This document shows, one piece after another, positions 1 through 11,187 of a stretch of 64,000 nucleotides of DNA. The stretch's first letter is position 1; each line of letters starts with the position of its first letter. Below the pieces are notes generated by a model. That model was not told the origin of the DNA. It did not search any database and saw only the letters and a list, made by a program, of their open reading frames with translations. A program made the translations under genes and the position numbers. Origin of the DNA: Candidatus Gracilibacteria bacterium GN02-872 (GTDB lineage: Bacteria; Patescibacteriota; Gracilibacteria; BD1-5; UBA6164); the NCBI GenBank assembly GCA_003260325.1, contig MOLU01000004.1, forward strand, positions 39,577 to 103,576, given 5' to 3'.

Positions 1-1
1 A

Positions 2-1354
2 AAAAGCGATCCATCAGACTTTTTTTCAGATGAACTTATTGGAAAAATAATTTTAAATAGCTGATGAAAAGAAAATCTTGAGGCAAATATAAGTACTGAA
101 AGCCTTTTTGAAAAATTATGATTGAAATCTGGAAATGAAGAACTAGATAAAAAGAATTTTGAAGATTTAGAAAAACTTGTTAATTATAAAGATTATCTTA
201 AAACAGAATTCCTTGAAGAAAAAGCTTTGTGATTAACTGAAGATGAAAAAGAAAGATTCAAAGAAAATTTGAATTATAAATATATATTATCTTTTTATTC
301 AATAACTTGATGAGAAAAAAACTTATCAGAACTTGACTGAACTAATTTGATGTTTTTGGCTTTGCTTGTTGCGAAAGTTTTATGAGGCTGAGAGGCTATG
401 AATTCTGCTTCTACTTATAATTATTTAAGAAGATTTGTTGTCTCAATTGCTAAATGACCTAATTTATCAGCAGATCAAAAAGAAATTTTATTGATTTATT
501 GAAAAAGAATTGTTCAGTCATTAACAAATCCTTGGATTAAGGAAATGGCAAGAATTCTTTGATTGATGTGAATAAAAGATAAAGAAACTGCTCAAGTTGT
601 TTCTGTATGAAGTGCTATAGCTTCTTATTGATCTTTTAAATTATGATGAAAACTTACAGCTAAGTCATTATCAAAATATAGATGGCCTCTTTTATGAAGA
701 ACATTTAATATGGCTGGATGGTGATTTGTTTTATTTTCAGTTTTCACATGATGAGCTTCTCTTATTATGGAGAAATGAGATTTAAAACTAGATGCGTCTT
801 TTGATGAACTTACAAAATTATATGAGTCTTGATTAGATAATCCTGATGATCTTGAAAAAGCAATAAACTTACTTGATGAAAAATTGGACTCTAGTATAAA
901 TTTATGAAAAGTAAATTTTGAATGAAAAGAGCAAGAAGTAGGTATAAGTTACTATAAAGATTCTTCCCCTTTAGTTATAATTGATTGAAAATCATATATT
1001 TTGTGAATTTATTGAGAATCTGTTCCTTGAAAAGCTTTATGATATAATTGAGATCCAATAACTAGTAATAATAAAAGACTATATCCTATAAGTATTTGAG
1101 TTAGGAATTGAAAAAAATCAATTATTTTTTGAGAATCTTGAGTAACTCAATGAATTGATGCTTTTAAAATAAATTTAGAGAATGCTCAAAAAAAGGAATG
1201 ATGAGATTGGATAGATTCTTTGATTTGAAAAGTAAGCTGAAATAACAATGAATATTATGATTTATGAGAAATTTCTAGTGGTTCAACTTTATGATTCAAT
1301 GCTAACTTTAAAATGTGACTAATTCCTATACCAGAACCTGAAAATAAAGAATAA
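2..1354 (+). CDS. Unknown protein, 5' end outside window
   Basis: Open from the left window edge (codon phase starts at base 2) to TAA, about 450 residues with roughly 55 TGA codons read as Gly. I do not recognise the family. The visible part begins with a charged, probably helical region. A middle part follows with one probable membrane segment around residues 235-255 (MAGWGFVLFSVF then Gly-rich). The C-terminal half is polar and Gly/Asn-rich and ends in an acidic Pro-Glu-Asn tail. No catalytic motif is evident. It ends at a bidirectional terminator shared with the convergent phosphatase gene. It could be a surface or secreted protein anchored by the one helix; that is inference. Confidence 0.75.
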
Positions 1355-1360
1355 TAAAAT

Positions 1361-1396
1361 AAAAAAAACAAGAAAAATATTTTCTTGTTTTTTTTA
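1361..1396. terminator. Bidirectional intrinsic terminator
   Basis: Perfect stem of caagaaaa against ttttcttg with loop tat, flanked by A-run and T-run on both sides. It serves the unknown gene on + and the HAD phosphatase on -, whose stop codon lies in the T-run. Confidence 0.8.
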
Positions 1397-2323
1397 CATC
1401 AAAAATTTTATATTTTCTTTATTTATTTCACAAATCAAGTCTTTTCTTTCAATAATCATTTTATAATTGATTCAATCAGTTTTTAGCTCATCAAATCTTT
1501 CTAAAACTTTTTTTTCTGGATTAACGAAAAAGAAATCATTTCATTTGTCAAGGGAAGCACTTATTCCAAAATCTCAACTTGTATCTCACATTCCTCAAAT
1601 TGTTTTTGTAATTATTTTTTTATTTTTTAAAATATTTATAAAATCAGTTTTATTTTGACTTCACCACATAGGACAAAAATAATTACAAGTTCATCAAATA
1701 TTTGTTCAAAATCAGTAAACATTATTACTTTCTGATTTTCAAATATTTTTTACAATATAATCTTTCAAAAGTTCTAAATAAATATCAAAAATGAAATCTG
1801 GAGCTCAAGAAATAAACAAAAATATTTTTCCTGAGTCAAGAACTTCTTTCATTTTTTTCATTGAAAATCTAAAAGGTTTTATTTTTTCTTTTGAACTAAA
1901 ATGATATTTTATAAATGTCAAAAAATCTTCCCAATTTACCAAATCTTTATGCTTAAGTAATAGAAAAATCCCGGCATTTAAATATTCTCAAAAATTTATT
2001 TCTTTATTAAAAGCTTGTTTTTCAAGTTTGTTAAAATATTCTAAATCTTTTAGAAATTCGTAATAATTGTCTGTATTTATATTATAAAGTTCTTTTGAAA
2101 CAACATATTTTATAAACAAAGAAACAGCTTCTTTTTGCAGAGTTCATCTAAAAAAAGTTCAATCCAAATCTGAAATAAAATATTCTCATTTTGGAAGTCT
2201 CTCTATTTTTTCTGAATAATATTTTTTGTTGTAATCATTTAACATATCTATTCATAAAAACTCTAAAATATCTTTTGTATTTCAAGCTTCTTTTGTACTT
2301 TTTATTGCGTCTGCTAATCTCAT
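1394..2323 (-). CDS. HAD-superfamily (subfamily IB) phosphatase
   Basis: 309 residues. The nucleophile motif SDLDGTFFRGT (Asp52 and Asp54) is followed by a long helical cap, the Ser motif 'FISGAPDFIF', and a late 'GGMGDTSWDFG' carrying the Mg-binding acidic residues. That order matches HAD-IB enzymes such as phosphoserine-phosphatase-like hydrolases. Substrate cannot be told from the sequence. The nucleophile aspartates and metal residues are present, so it should be active. The first ATG after an upstream stop was taken as start; no Shine-Dalgarno is visible. It lies just downstream of pth on the same strand (24 nt gap), so the two may be co-transcribed. Confidence 0.85.
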
Positions 2324-2347
2324 TTTTTATTTTTAAATTATAAATTT

Positions 2348-2872
2348 TTAAATTTTCTCAAGCAATATTTTTTCTATCTGTCAAAATATTTCTCTGTCAA
2401 ATTCTATCAATTCTTCTTCTGAAAATTTTGATAAAACCCAGTCTGAGACTTGAAATTTTGAGTTAAATCAAATTCAGACTTTTATTCTTTTGAAATCTTC
2501 TTTAAAATATCTGATTATATCTTTGATTCAATTGTGTCATCAAGCACTTCAGCTTTCTCTAAATCTTATTTTTCAGAATTCCATGCTTAAATCATCATAA
2601 ATAACTATGAAATCTTCTAAACTTAGTTTGTAAAAATCCACTATTTTTCTAACAGATTCTCAGCTTAGATTCATAAAAGTTTGAGGTTTCAGTAAAATAA
2701 CTTTTTCAGAAGATAAGCTTCAAGTACTTATTTCTCATTTAAATTTTGATTCATAAGAAAAATCAGAAAAATCTTTTTTATTTTTTATATAATCCAAAAA
2801 CATAAATCAGACATTGTGTCTTGTGTTTTCATATTCTTTTCAAGGATTTCAAAGTCAAATAATTATTTTCAT
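2348..2872 (-). CDS. pth: Peptidyl-tRNA hydrolase
   Basis: 174 residues, slightly shorter than the usual 190. It cleaves the ester bond of peptidyl-tRNAs released from stalled ribosomes and so recycles tRNA in the cytoplasm. Seen: 'GNPGKEYENTRHN' near the N-terminus with the catalytic His at about 19, 'KPQTFMNLSG', the catalytic Asp region 'YDDLSMEFG', and 'SAGGHNGIK'. Several of these glycines are TGA. All hallmark motifs of the Pth family occur in order and spacing. It starts with ATG about 50 nt from the tRNA-Arg gene on the same strand. Confidence 0.96.
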
Positions 2873-2925
2873 TTTTTTAAATATTAATTTTACACAAAAA
2901 AAATGATTTCAAAAGCTGACTTAAA

Positions 2926-3002
2926 TGGCAAGGAGTGTAGGAATTGCACCTACGTCTCTTAGACTCGGAATCTAAGCACTCTTCTAATTAAGCTAACTCC
3001 TT
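2926..3002 (-). tRNA. tRNA-Arg (anticodon CCG)
   Basis: 77 nt cloverleaf on the minus strand. The 7-bp acceptor stem AAGGAGT/ACTCCTT is perfect, discriminator G is followed by a genome-encoded CCA, and the T stem GTAGG/CCTAC is perfect. The anticodon stem TTAGA/TCTAA encloses the 7-nt loop TTCCGAG, which puts CCG at positions 34-36 and should decode CGG. The D stem is weak (CTT/AAG). Confidence 0.92.
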
Positions 3003-3077
3003 ATAAATAGCCAGTTTTGTAAACCAAGTTCTTAAATCTATAATAATAAAAATATTTTAAAAAGCAAGAAAAAATAT

Positions 3078-3557
3078 TTACTCTAAAAAATTTTTGTTTA
3101 GAGCTCACATATAAGCCATTCCTATTGCGTCAGCAGCGTCATCATAAGTTGGGGTCTCTTCAAGTCAAAAAAGTATTTTTATTGCATTTTTCAACTGATT
3201 TTTGTCTGCCTGACCATTTCAAGTAATGGCCTTTTTGACCTGTAAAGGAGTATATTCTTCAATTATTAAGTTATGTTTTATAGCTTCATAAAGCACAACT
3301 CATCTTGCTTGAGCAACATCTATAGCAGTTTTTGCATTTGAGTGGAAAAATAGCTTTTCAATTACTATTTTTTCAACTTTGTGAATTTTTATCAATTCTT
3401 TTAAATCATTTCAGATTTCGAGTAATTTTATTTCTAAATTTATTTTTGGAGCTGTTTTTAAAACTCAAAAATCAATTATTTTTATTCCTGTAGAATCAGC
3501 TTCTATTAGAGAATATCAAACAGTTGTAGTTCAAGGATCTATTCAAAGGATTATCAT
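3078..3557 (-). CDS. ruvC: Crossover junction endodeoxyribonuclease RuvC
   Basis: 159 residues, normal RuvC length. It resolves Holliday junctions with RuvAB. The start reads 'MIILGIDPGTTT' with catalytic Asp7, and both Gly of GIDPG are TGA. Further landmarks are 'EKIVIEKLF' with Glu67, 'AIDVAQARG', and the C-terminal acidic 'YDDAADA' providing the last metal ligands. It stands alone on the minus strand upstream of the tRNA, with no ruvA or ruvB nearby in the window. Confidence 0.96.
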
Positions 3558-3679
3558 TTTATAAAATATTTTGTTAAAAAGTAAATAGTTTATTTGACAA
3601 GTATAAAAAAGTATTGTATAATTTATATGTGTTTTTAATTTAATCTTATTTTTTAAATAATTAAATATGTCAAAAATCT

Positions 3680-3823
3680 ATGAAAAAAATAAATTTTAAC
3701 AACAAGATTTTAGATAAAATCTCGAATTCTAAGCAAATAGGAGATAATGAAAAGTTAAACTTTTTAAAATATGTTTCATATTTGAGTAAAAGTGAACAGC
3801 TTGAATTAGTAAAATTATTATAA
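3680..3823 (+). CDS. Small hypothetical protein (47 aa)
   Basis: ATG to TAA, 47 residues, Lys/Asn/Ser-rich with a Leu-rich C-terminal half (ends KLL), no membrane segment. It has one glycine, encoded GGA. It lies between divergent ruvC and convergent pseudopilin in a gap that would otherwise be empty. The alternative upstream ATG at 3667 meets TAA after ten codons. I see no homology and coding status is uncertain. Confidence 0.4.
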   Translation: MKKINFNNKILDKISNSKQIGDNEKLNFLKYVSYLSKSEQLELVKLL

Positions 3824-3862
3824 AGTAAGATTTTAAAAAAGTAGGGAAGTTTCTCTATTTTT

Positions 3863-4231
3863 TTATTTTGGGAATATTTTTGTTTCTGCCTTTAGGTTTC
3901 AAGAGTCTATTTTTATATTCCAAAAATCAGTTTTATTTTCAATAAAGATAGAATACTCAACTCAATCTATTTTTGTAATTTTTTCAGAGTTTGAGAAATT
4001 ACAAGATTTCAAATCTTCTCAAAAATCTAAATAATTTCAAGGAAGATTTTTCACTCATTTTAGGCATTGTCTTGCATTTTCAAATGTTTGATTTTGTGTT
4101 AAATAAATATTTGAATTTGTGATTATTTTATTATTTTCTCAGATTAGTTTATAAATTCAGAAAACTGTTACAGAAAGGATTCCTGTTGCTATAACTATTT
4201 CTATAAGAGAAAATGCTTTTTTTGACTTCAT
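3863..4231 (-). CDS. Type IV pilin-like / pseudopilin protein
   Basis: 122 residues. The N-terminus 'MKSKKAFSLIEIVIATG' is a class III signal: short basic leader, then F-S-L-I-E with Glu at +5, followed by a hydrophobic helix to about residue 27. The residue before the cleavage site is Ala, where Gly is usual. The rest is a small polar domain with two Cys (NARQCLKG and LKSCNFS), possibly a disulfide. It should be inserted in the membrane by a prepilin peptidase and join a type IV pilus or pseudopilus. It is divergent from pilT across 63 nt, which supports the pilus role. It could be a minor pilin or a DNA-uptake pseudopilin. Confidence 0.8.
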
Positions 4232-4294
4232 TTTTTGTATTTTTTTAGAAAATGTGTTAAAATTATTTTAATTTAATTATATTTTATTCAAAAA

Positions 4295-5293
4295 ATGAAA
4301 ATAGCAAAAATTTTGAAAGAATCTTTAGAAAAATGAGCTTCAGATGTGATTTTGACTTCTTGAACTTTTCCTGTTTTAAAGGTAAATTGAGATGTTGTTT
4401 ATTTGGAAGATTATTGAGTTTATTCAGCTGAAGAATTAAAAAATGATCTTTTTTCAACTATGTCTGAAAAACAAAAGAAAGAAATCTCTGAAGAATTTGA
4501 ACTTGATTATTCTATTGATTTAAAATGATATTCTAGATTTAGAGTAAATTGTTTTTTTTCAAAAAATTGAATTTGAGCTGTTTTTAGAACTATAAAAACT
4601 GAACTTCCAAACTTTGATAGCCTTTTGCTACCTAAAAAATTACTTGAATTAGCTTCAAGAAAAAATTGATTGATTCTTGTAACTGGATGAGTTTGAAGCT
4701 GAAAATCAACGACTATGTCAGCTATTTTGAACTATATAATAGAAAACTTTTCTAGACATATCATAACAGTCGAAGATCCTATAGAATTTGTTTTTAGTAA
4801 TGGGAAATCTTTGGTTGAGCAAAGAGAAGTTGGGTCAAGTACAAAGTCTTTTGAAGCTGGATTAAAATATGCACTTAGACAAGCCTCAGATGTAATTATG
4901 ATCTGAGAAATGAGAGATTTAGAAACTTTTAGACTTGCGCTTAGAGCCGCTGAGACTTGAAACTTAGTTATAGCAACACTTCATACTTCAGGAACAGCGA
5001 GAAGTATTTCTAGAATAATTGATATGTTTCCTTGAGATGAAAAAGATCAAATAATGTCTCAATTATCTGTTTCTTTACTTTGAGTTATTTGGCAAGATTT
5101 GATAAAAACAAAAGATTGAAAATGAAGAGTTCTCTCTACAGAGCTTTTAGTAAATAACTCTGCAATTGCAAATATGATAAGGAAGTGAGATATTCATCAA
5201 ATTCCTTGAGCTTTGGAAACAGGAAATAAAGACTGAATGTATACAATGGAACATAATCTTAAAAAGCTTAGAGAAGCTGGATATATACAGTAA
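4295..5293 (+). CDS. pilT: Type IV pilus retraction ATPase, PilT family
   Basis: 332 residues, close to the usual 345. A hexameric ATPase at the base of the pilus that would depolymerise pilin. Seen: Walker A 'TGGVGSGKST' at about residues 129-138 (GPTGSGKST is usual, so the P-loop start is altered), 'TVEDPIEF' with catalytic acid, 'EVGSSTKSF', 'DVIMIGEMRDLET' (Walker B), 'ATLHTSGTA' (His box). The C-terminus keeps 'TELLVNNSAIANMIRKG'. Many Gly are TGA. Divergent from the pseudopilin gene and convergent with folA, with which it shares a terminator. A second paralogue lies at 51856-52944. Confidence 0.93.
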
Positions 5294-5320
5294 AAAGAGG
5301 TTTAAACCTCTTTTGTTTTT
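5293..5320. terminator. Bidirectional terminator between pilT and folA
   Basis: Perfect 22-nt palindrome (5293-5314, half-site AAAAGAGGTTT) followed by TTGTTTTTTT on +. The folA stop codon is inside the stem. Confidence 0.8.
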
Positions 5321-5859
5321 TTATATTCCCAGAAACTAAATGTATATCAATTTTCTTCTATTTCATCACTATACTTTTCTACTTTGAAAGATTTTGGAAT
5401 TCAATCAAAAAATACATCACATCAAAAGTCTCATTTTACTTTTGTCAAATATATTTTATCAACAAATTTTAATAATTCTCATTTTAAAAAATCATTGTAA
5501 AGGGAAGCTCAACCAATTATAAAAATATTTTCTAGATTTTCTTTACTTTCAAGTTCGCTTAAACAATGCATTATAGAATTGAAAAATAATGTAAAATCAT
5601 CTATTTTTGAACCAATATGATTTGTCTTGATAGATTTTGTAATTATACAATTTATTCTATCTGAAAGAGGCTTAAATTTAACAGGAATACTTTCCCAAGT
5701 TTTTCTTCACATTATGACTGCGTTTAGTTTAGCTAAATCTTCAGTATTTGATGTTATTTCTTTGAAATGTTTCAAATCTGTTGGAATATCCCAAGCTAGT
5801 TTTCAGTTTTTTCAAAGTCCGTTTTTTTCATCAACGGCAAGAATTAAATTTATTTTCAT
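5302..5859 (-). CDS. folA: Dihydrofolate reductase
   Basis: 185 residues. Reduces dihydrofolate with NADPH to regenerate tetrahydrofolate, needed after the ThyA reaction encoded just upstream. Seen: 'LILAVDEKNGLGKNGKLAW' with the Met20-type loop, acidic residue in 'WDIPTDLKHFKE', 'VIMGRKTWESIP' (NADPH loop), 'IFIIGGASLYNDF' and 'DKIYLTKV'. The Gly residues in the GLGKNGK loop are partly TGA. It lies 19 nt downstream of thyA on the same strand, so the two are probably co-transcribed. Only 8 nt separate its stop from the pilT stop. Confidence 0.95.
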
Positions 5860-5878
5860 AATTTTGTTTTTAAAAAAA

Positions 5879-6805
5879 TTAAACAGCAACTGCTCATTTT
5901 ATTGCTTCATGGCTTTTGTAATCCTTTAATTCAAAATCAGACCATTCTAGTTTTTCTAAATCTTCAAGATTTTTTATTTCTTTTAAAATATTTAATTCAG
6001 GGAGAGAAAAAGGCTCTCTACTAAGCTGTAAATCAACTTGTTCTAAATGATTTTTATAAATATGTGCATCTCACAAAGTGTGAGTAAAAACACCAGGAGT
6101 TAATCAAGTTATTTTTGAAATAAGTAAAAGTAAGGCTGAATATGAAGCTATGTTAAAAGGAACTCATAAAAACATATCAGCACTTCTTTGATAAAGTTGT
6201 AGATTTAGCTTTTTATTTTTTGTGTCAACATTAAATTGAAAAAAACAGTGACAAGGAGGTAGGAGCATTTCTTCTATTTCTGCTGGATTCCAAGCTGAAA
6301 CAATTATTCTTCTGTTTTCGGGATTATTTTTTATAAGCTCAACAGCATTTTTTAATTGATCAATATTTTCTCAATTAAAGTTTCTCCATTGCTTTCAATA
6401 AACTGGTCATAAATCTCAATATTTTTTCACAAACTCATCATCTTCAGCTAGGTTTTTAATTTTTTCTGTAAAATTTTTCTTTTCTTCTAACCATTTTTCA
6501 GAATATTTTGGAAATTTTTCTTCTAAATTATTTTCTTTTAGATAGTTTTGAAAAGGCCATTCATCCCAAATGTGAACATCTCTGTCAACTAAATACTTTA
6601 TATTTGTTTCACCTCTAATAAGCCAAACTAGTTCTACAATTATTCATCTCAAAAAGGTTTTCTTTGTTGTAACAAGGGGGAATCAATCAGCTAAATTATA
6701 TTTTGCTTGCATTCCAAAAATACCAATTGTTCAAGTTCAGGTTCTATCATTTCTTTCTATTCAATTTTGCTTTATTTCTCTTAATAAATCTAGGTATTGC
6801 TTCAT
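5879..6805 (-). CDS. thyA: Thymidylate synthase (ThyA type)
   Basis: 308 residues; the extra length over E. coli (264) is a mid-protein insertion like that of the Lactobacillus enzyme. Converts dUMP to dTMP using methylene-tetrahydrofolate. Seen: 'NDRTGTGTIG' phosphate-binding start, 'GDLGPVYGKQWRN', active-site Cys in '[10 protein letters not shown]' (about residue 184), '[17 protein letters not shown]', 'GDAHIYKNH'. Most of these glycines are TGA. It heads a thyA-folA pair, divergent from ftsH. Confidence 0.96.
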
Positions 6806-6834
6806 AAAATATTTTAAAAATTTAAACTAAAAAT

Positions 6835-6862
6835 ATAATATAAAAATATAGAAAAATATCAA
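6835..6862 (-). promoter_or_regulatory. Probable thyA promoter
   Basis: Minus-strand TTGATA (6857-6862), 16-nt spacer, TATTAT (6835-6840), 29 nt before the thyA ATG. By-eye match, no start-site data. Confidence 0.5.
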
Positions 6863-6886
6863 GTAAATTATAAAAATAATTTTTTT

Positions 6887-6914
6887 TTGCAAAAATAAAT
6901 ATTTTTATTAAAAT
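6887..6914 (+). promoter_or_regulatory. Probable ftsH promoter
   Basis: TTGCAA (6887-6892), 16-nt spacer, TAAAAT (6909-6914), about 41 nt before the ATG. Spacing equals that of the thyA promoter on the other strand. Confidence 0.5.
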
Positions 6915-6955
6915 ACTACTGCTTTAAAAAAAATTTTAAAAAATAATATTTAATA

Positions 6956-8839
6956 ATGGTAAAAAAGGAAGATAATAAAAATATGAATAACAACAATAAT
7001 GACTTAAATAAAGGAAAAAAAGATAGGAAATCTATTTGATCATATATTCTTTTAGTTTTGATTGCGATTTTGATTGTTTTTACGATAAATAATGTTTTTA
7101 GATGATTAAAGTATAAAGATACAGAGGTTCCTGTTAGTGATTTAGTCAATAAATTTTTAGATTGAAAATATAGTGAAGTCTTGATTGAGCCCTCAAAGGC
7201 AATAGCTACACTTTCTTGACAGACAGTTGAAGAAAACTGAGCTAAAAGACAATTAAGAGATACTGCAAATATTCCAAAAAATGCTACTCATTTGGATTTA
7301 TGATTGGTTTGAGTAAAATCAACTGTTGTAAAATATTCTCCGACACAAAATACTGAGTTTTGGAGTAGCCTTATCACAAATATAATCTTTTTTGTATTAA
7401 TTTTGATTTTAGGATTGCTTTTTATAGGAAAAATGTGATGAATGGCAAACTCTGCGATGACATTTTGAAAATCTAGAGCGAGACTTTATGATCCTACAAA
7501 AGATAAAATAACTTTTAAAGATGTCGCTTGAGCTGATGATGAAAAAGAGGAACTTCAAGAAGTTGTACAATTTCTAAAAAATCCAAAAAAATTTAAAGAA
7601 TTGTGAGCAAAAATACCTAAATGAGTTCTTTTAGTTGGTCCTCCATGAACATGAAAAACTATGCTAGCTCGTGCTGTTGCTTGAGAAAGCTGAGTACCTT
7701 TTTTGAGTATTTCAGGTTCTGAATTTGTAGAAATGTTTGTTTGAGTTTGAGCTTCTAGAGTGAGAGATTTGTTTTGAAATGCAAAGAAAATAGCTCCAGC
7801 AATTATTTTTATAGATGAAATAGACGCAATTGGTAAAAAAAGGTGACCATGAACTTGAGGTTGACATGATGAAAGAGAACAAACTCTAAATCAAATTCTA
7901 ACAGAAATGGATTGATTTGACAATGATACAAATATAATTGTAATGTGAGCCACAAATAGGGTAGATGTATTAGATAAAGCTTTGCTTAGACCAGGAAGAT
8001 TTGACAGAAGAATTACTGTTAATTTGCCAAATCTTGCTGATAGGGAAGAAATTTTGAAAATTCATGCTTCTACTAGAAAAGTTGAAAAAGATATAGATTT
8101 CAAATCTCTAGCTTCAAAGACAGTTGGTTTTTCAGGAGCAGATTTATGAAACTTGATAAATGAAGCTGCTATAATCACAGCAAGGTATAATGAAAAGCAA
8201 ATTTCTTGAAAAAGAATAGATGAAGCTTTTGAAAGAATTGTTATGTGACTTAGGAAAAAATCTCAAGTTATGAATGATTTGGAAAAGAGAATTACAGCTT
8301 ATCATGAAGTTTGACATGCTATAGTTTGAAAACTACTTCCAAATACTGATCCTGTTCATAAAGTTTCAATTGTATCTAGAGGATGAGCTTTATGAGTTAC
8401 TTGGTTTTTACCAGAAAGAGATGAACTTTTGGTTTCAAAGGCAAAATATTTAGATGAGTTAGCTTCACTTTATGGTTGAAGAGCTGCTGAAGAAATATTT
8501 TTCTGAAAAGATAATATCACAACTTGAGCAAGCAATGATATAGAAAGGGCAACTTCAATAGCAAGAAAAATGGTTACAAAATACTGAATGATTCCTGAAA
8601 TTTGAGCTGAAAATTTTGAATGAGATGTTGATAGATATAGTTGAGATACAAAAAGACCTTTTGTTTCAAATCAGACTATTGAAAATATAGATAAAACGGT
8701 GAAAGAAATACTAAAAGATGCTTATAATACTGCAATAAAAATTATAACTGAAAATAAAGATTTACATGATAAAATAGCTAAAGATTTGCTTGAAAAAGAA
8801 GAATTAAGTAAAGAAGAATTTGATGCTTATTTTGCCTAA
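6956..8839 (+). CDS. ftsH: ATP-dependent zinc metalloprotease FtsH
   Basis: 627 residues, usual length. Membrane-anchored AAA+ protease that extracts and degrades membrane and short-lived soluble proteins. N-terminal membrane helix (about 30-45), extracytoplasmic domain, second helix (about 145-165), AAA module with Walker A 'GPPGTGKT' near 228 whose Gly codons at GTG are TGA, Walker B '[11 protein letters not shown]', SRH '[11 protein letters not shown]', then zinc motif 'HEVGH' near 449 and the third-ligand region. A start at an internal ATG nine codons later is possible. First of three same-strand genes (ftsH, dedA, murD), but a terminator follows it. Confidence 0.97.
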
Positions 8840-8846
8840 TTTTTTG

Positions 8847-8875
8847 AAAGGCTAGATATTTCTAGTCTTTTATTT
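8847..8875 (+). terminator. Intrinsic terminator after ftsH
   Basis: 7-bp stem (ctaga/tctag core, one G-T pair) with a 4-nt loop followed by cttttattt, ending 16 nt before the next ATG. Confidence 0.6.
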
Positions 8876-8890
8876 CATAATTTTTTTTAA

Positions 8891-9541
8891 ATGTTTACAG
8901 ATTTAATAAATGCGATTTCGTCATTTATGTTAGATTTATGATATCTTTGAATTTTTCTAATGATGGTTCTTGAATCTAGCTTTTTCCCATTTCCCTCGGA
9001 AGTGGCTATGATTCCAGCTGGATATTGGGTTTGAAAATGAGTTATGAATTTTTGGCTTGTTTTTATTGTTTGAACTTCTTGAGCTTTAGTATGAGCTACA
9101 ATAAACTATTTTATAGCTTATTTATTATGAGAAAAAGTTATTTTAAAATTGATTAAAAAATACTGAAAATATTTTTTGATTTCAGAAGAATCTTATAGTA
9201 AAACAAAAAAATATTTTATTGAAAATGGGAGTTTGGCAACTTTTACTTGAAGGCTTGTGCCTGTAGTTAGACAACTTATAAGTATTCCTGCTTGAATTTT
9301 TAAAATGGATTTCAATAAATTTTTGATTTTTACATTTATTTGAGCTTGAATCTGGAATATAATTTTAATAACTATTTGACTGATTATTTGGTGAACAATT
9401 TGAGATGTTTCTGATGTTGCAAAGATTCTTGATAGACCAGATGTTGCTGATTATTTAACTAAGTTTACTTATTGGTGACTTTCTTTTGTTATTATAATTA
9501 TTCTTACTTATTTTTTTGTCAAAAAGAAAAGAAAAAAATAA
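8891..9541 (+). CDS. DedA-family membrane protein (SNARE-associated/VTT)
   Basis: 216 residues, normal for DedA. Integral membrane protein with about five hydrophobic segments. Family members help flip undecaprenyl phosphate or phosphatidylethanolamine-type lipids. Seen: 'VLESSFFPFPSEV' (the conserved E and FPSE of the first re-entrant loop), 'GALVGATINYF', and 'TFTGRLVPVVRQLISIPAG' (the F-x-R-x-(I/V)P-x-R signature). Gly are mostly TGA. Followed after 17 nt by murD, which also depends on the undecaprenyl cycle; an operon is likely. Confidence 0.9.
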
Positions 9542-9558
9542 TTTTTAAAAAATAAATT

Positions 9559-10932
9559 ATGAAAATTTCAGAAATTAAAAAATACGATAAAATAGCAATT
9601 TTAGGCTATTGAAAAGAAGGTAAGTCAACTCTAAGATTTCTTAAAAAACTTTGAGTAAAAGATATCACTATTCTTGATAAGAAAGAGATTTTAGAGAAGG
9701 AAGATTGAATTTTTTATCAAACTTGAGAGAATTATCTAAAAAATATTTCTGACTTTGATTTAGTTATAAAAACTCCCTGAATTTCACCTTACTTAAATAA
9801 TTTATTGAAATATAAAGATAAGATAATTTCTTCAGTTGATATTTTTTTGAATAATTATTCTTGAAAAGTTATAGGAATTACTTGAACAAAATGAAAATCT
9901 ACAACTTCAACAGTTCTTTATTTGACTTTACAAAATGCTTGATATAAAGTAAAACTTGTTTGAAATATTTGAGACCCTGTTTTGGATGAAATAGATATTT
10001 TAGCTTGAGAAAGCTATGATTATGTTGTTTTTGAATTATCAAGTTATATGCTTGAAGGGCTTATTTGACAACTTTATATTTGATACATAAATAATGTTTA
10101 TATTTGCCATTATGATTGGCATTTCTGAGCTGAAAATTATAATAATGCTAAGAAAAATATTTTAGAAATAGCTAAACACAAAGTTGCAAATGTTCAAATT
10201 AAAGAAAAATTTTCTGATTTATCAAATGTTAGATTTTTTTGAATTTGAACAGATATTTTTTACAAAGATGAAAAATTCTTTTTGAATTGAGAAGTTGTTT
10301 TGGAAGATAGGAATTTTTTACTGAAATGAGAACATAATAGAATTAATATTTGTTGAATAATAGCTATAATCTCACAAATAGTTGCTGATAAACATAACTC
10401 AACTTGGATTTTACATAAACTTATAAGTTGATTGAAAGAAACTCTAGAAAGCTTTAATTGACTTCCTCATAGAATTCAAGATATTTGAACTTATAAATGA
10501 ATAACTTTTGTTGATGATGCCATCGCTACAACTCCAGACTCTACAAAAGCTGCAATAAATACATTTTGAGATAAATTATGAACTATTTTTTTATGAGGTC
10601 AAGATTCTTGATTTGATTTTTCAGAATTAGTTAACATAATATCAAATTCAAATATTAAAAATTTGGTTTTATTTCCAGATACTTGATTAAAAATATTTTG
10701 AGATTTGTCAACTTTTGATTTTGATAAAAAATATGAATTTAAGTTCAGAGATAAATTTTTTAATATTTTTAAAACGAAATCTATGGAAAATGCTGTTAAA
10801 TTTGCTTATGAATTTACAGAAAAATGAAAAATTTGTTTACTTTCAACAGCTTCACCAAGTTTTTCTGTTTGGAATTCTTATATCGAAAAATGAACGCAAT
10901 TTCAGGAATTTGTAAAAAAATATTCTATTTAG
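9559..10932 (+). CDS. murD: UDP-N-acetylmuramoylalanine-D-glutamate ligase
   Basis: 457 residues. Cytoplasmic Mur ligase adding D-Glu to UDP-MurNAc-L-Ala. Seen: N-terminal Rossmann start 'IAILGYGKEG', ATP-binding 'GITGTKGKSTT' near residue 115, 'SYDYVVFELSSYML', the Mur His in 'CHYDWHFG', and 'FVDDAIATTPDST'. Those motifs separate MurD from MurC, E and F. Gly in the P-loop are TGA. Ends with TAG, then a terminator. Confidence 0.93.
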
Positions 10933-10968
10933 AAAATATTTTATGAACATTTTATCATAAAACTTTTT

Positions 10969-11004
10969 AAAACCTCTTAAAACGCAATTTTTGAGGTTTT
11001 AATT
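10969..11004 (+). terminator. Terminator after murD
   Basis: 8-bp stem aaaacctc/gaggtttt with a 16-nt loop followed by a short A/T tail. Confidence 0.55.
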
Positions 11005-11187
11005 ACTTTTAGGCATTATTAAGCTATTATATTATAGTTATATTAAATTATAAATTATAAAAATAGAGAAGAGTAAGAAGTTTCTTTTTAGAATTCATTT
11101 ATATATTTATTTTATAAATCTTTAAAAATATTATTTGTACAAGATATGTTTACAGATAATATCTTCACATAAATAAGAATTTATATA

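Noticed and set aside
2926..3002. tRNA as integration site of a mobile element
   Set aside because: No direct repeat of its 3' end, no integrase and no foreign composition next to it.
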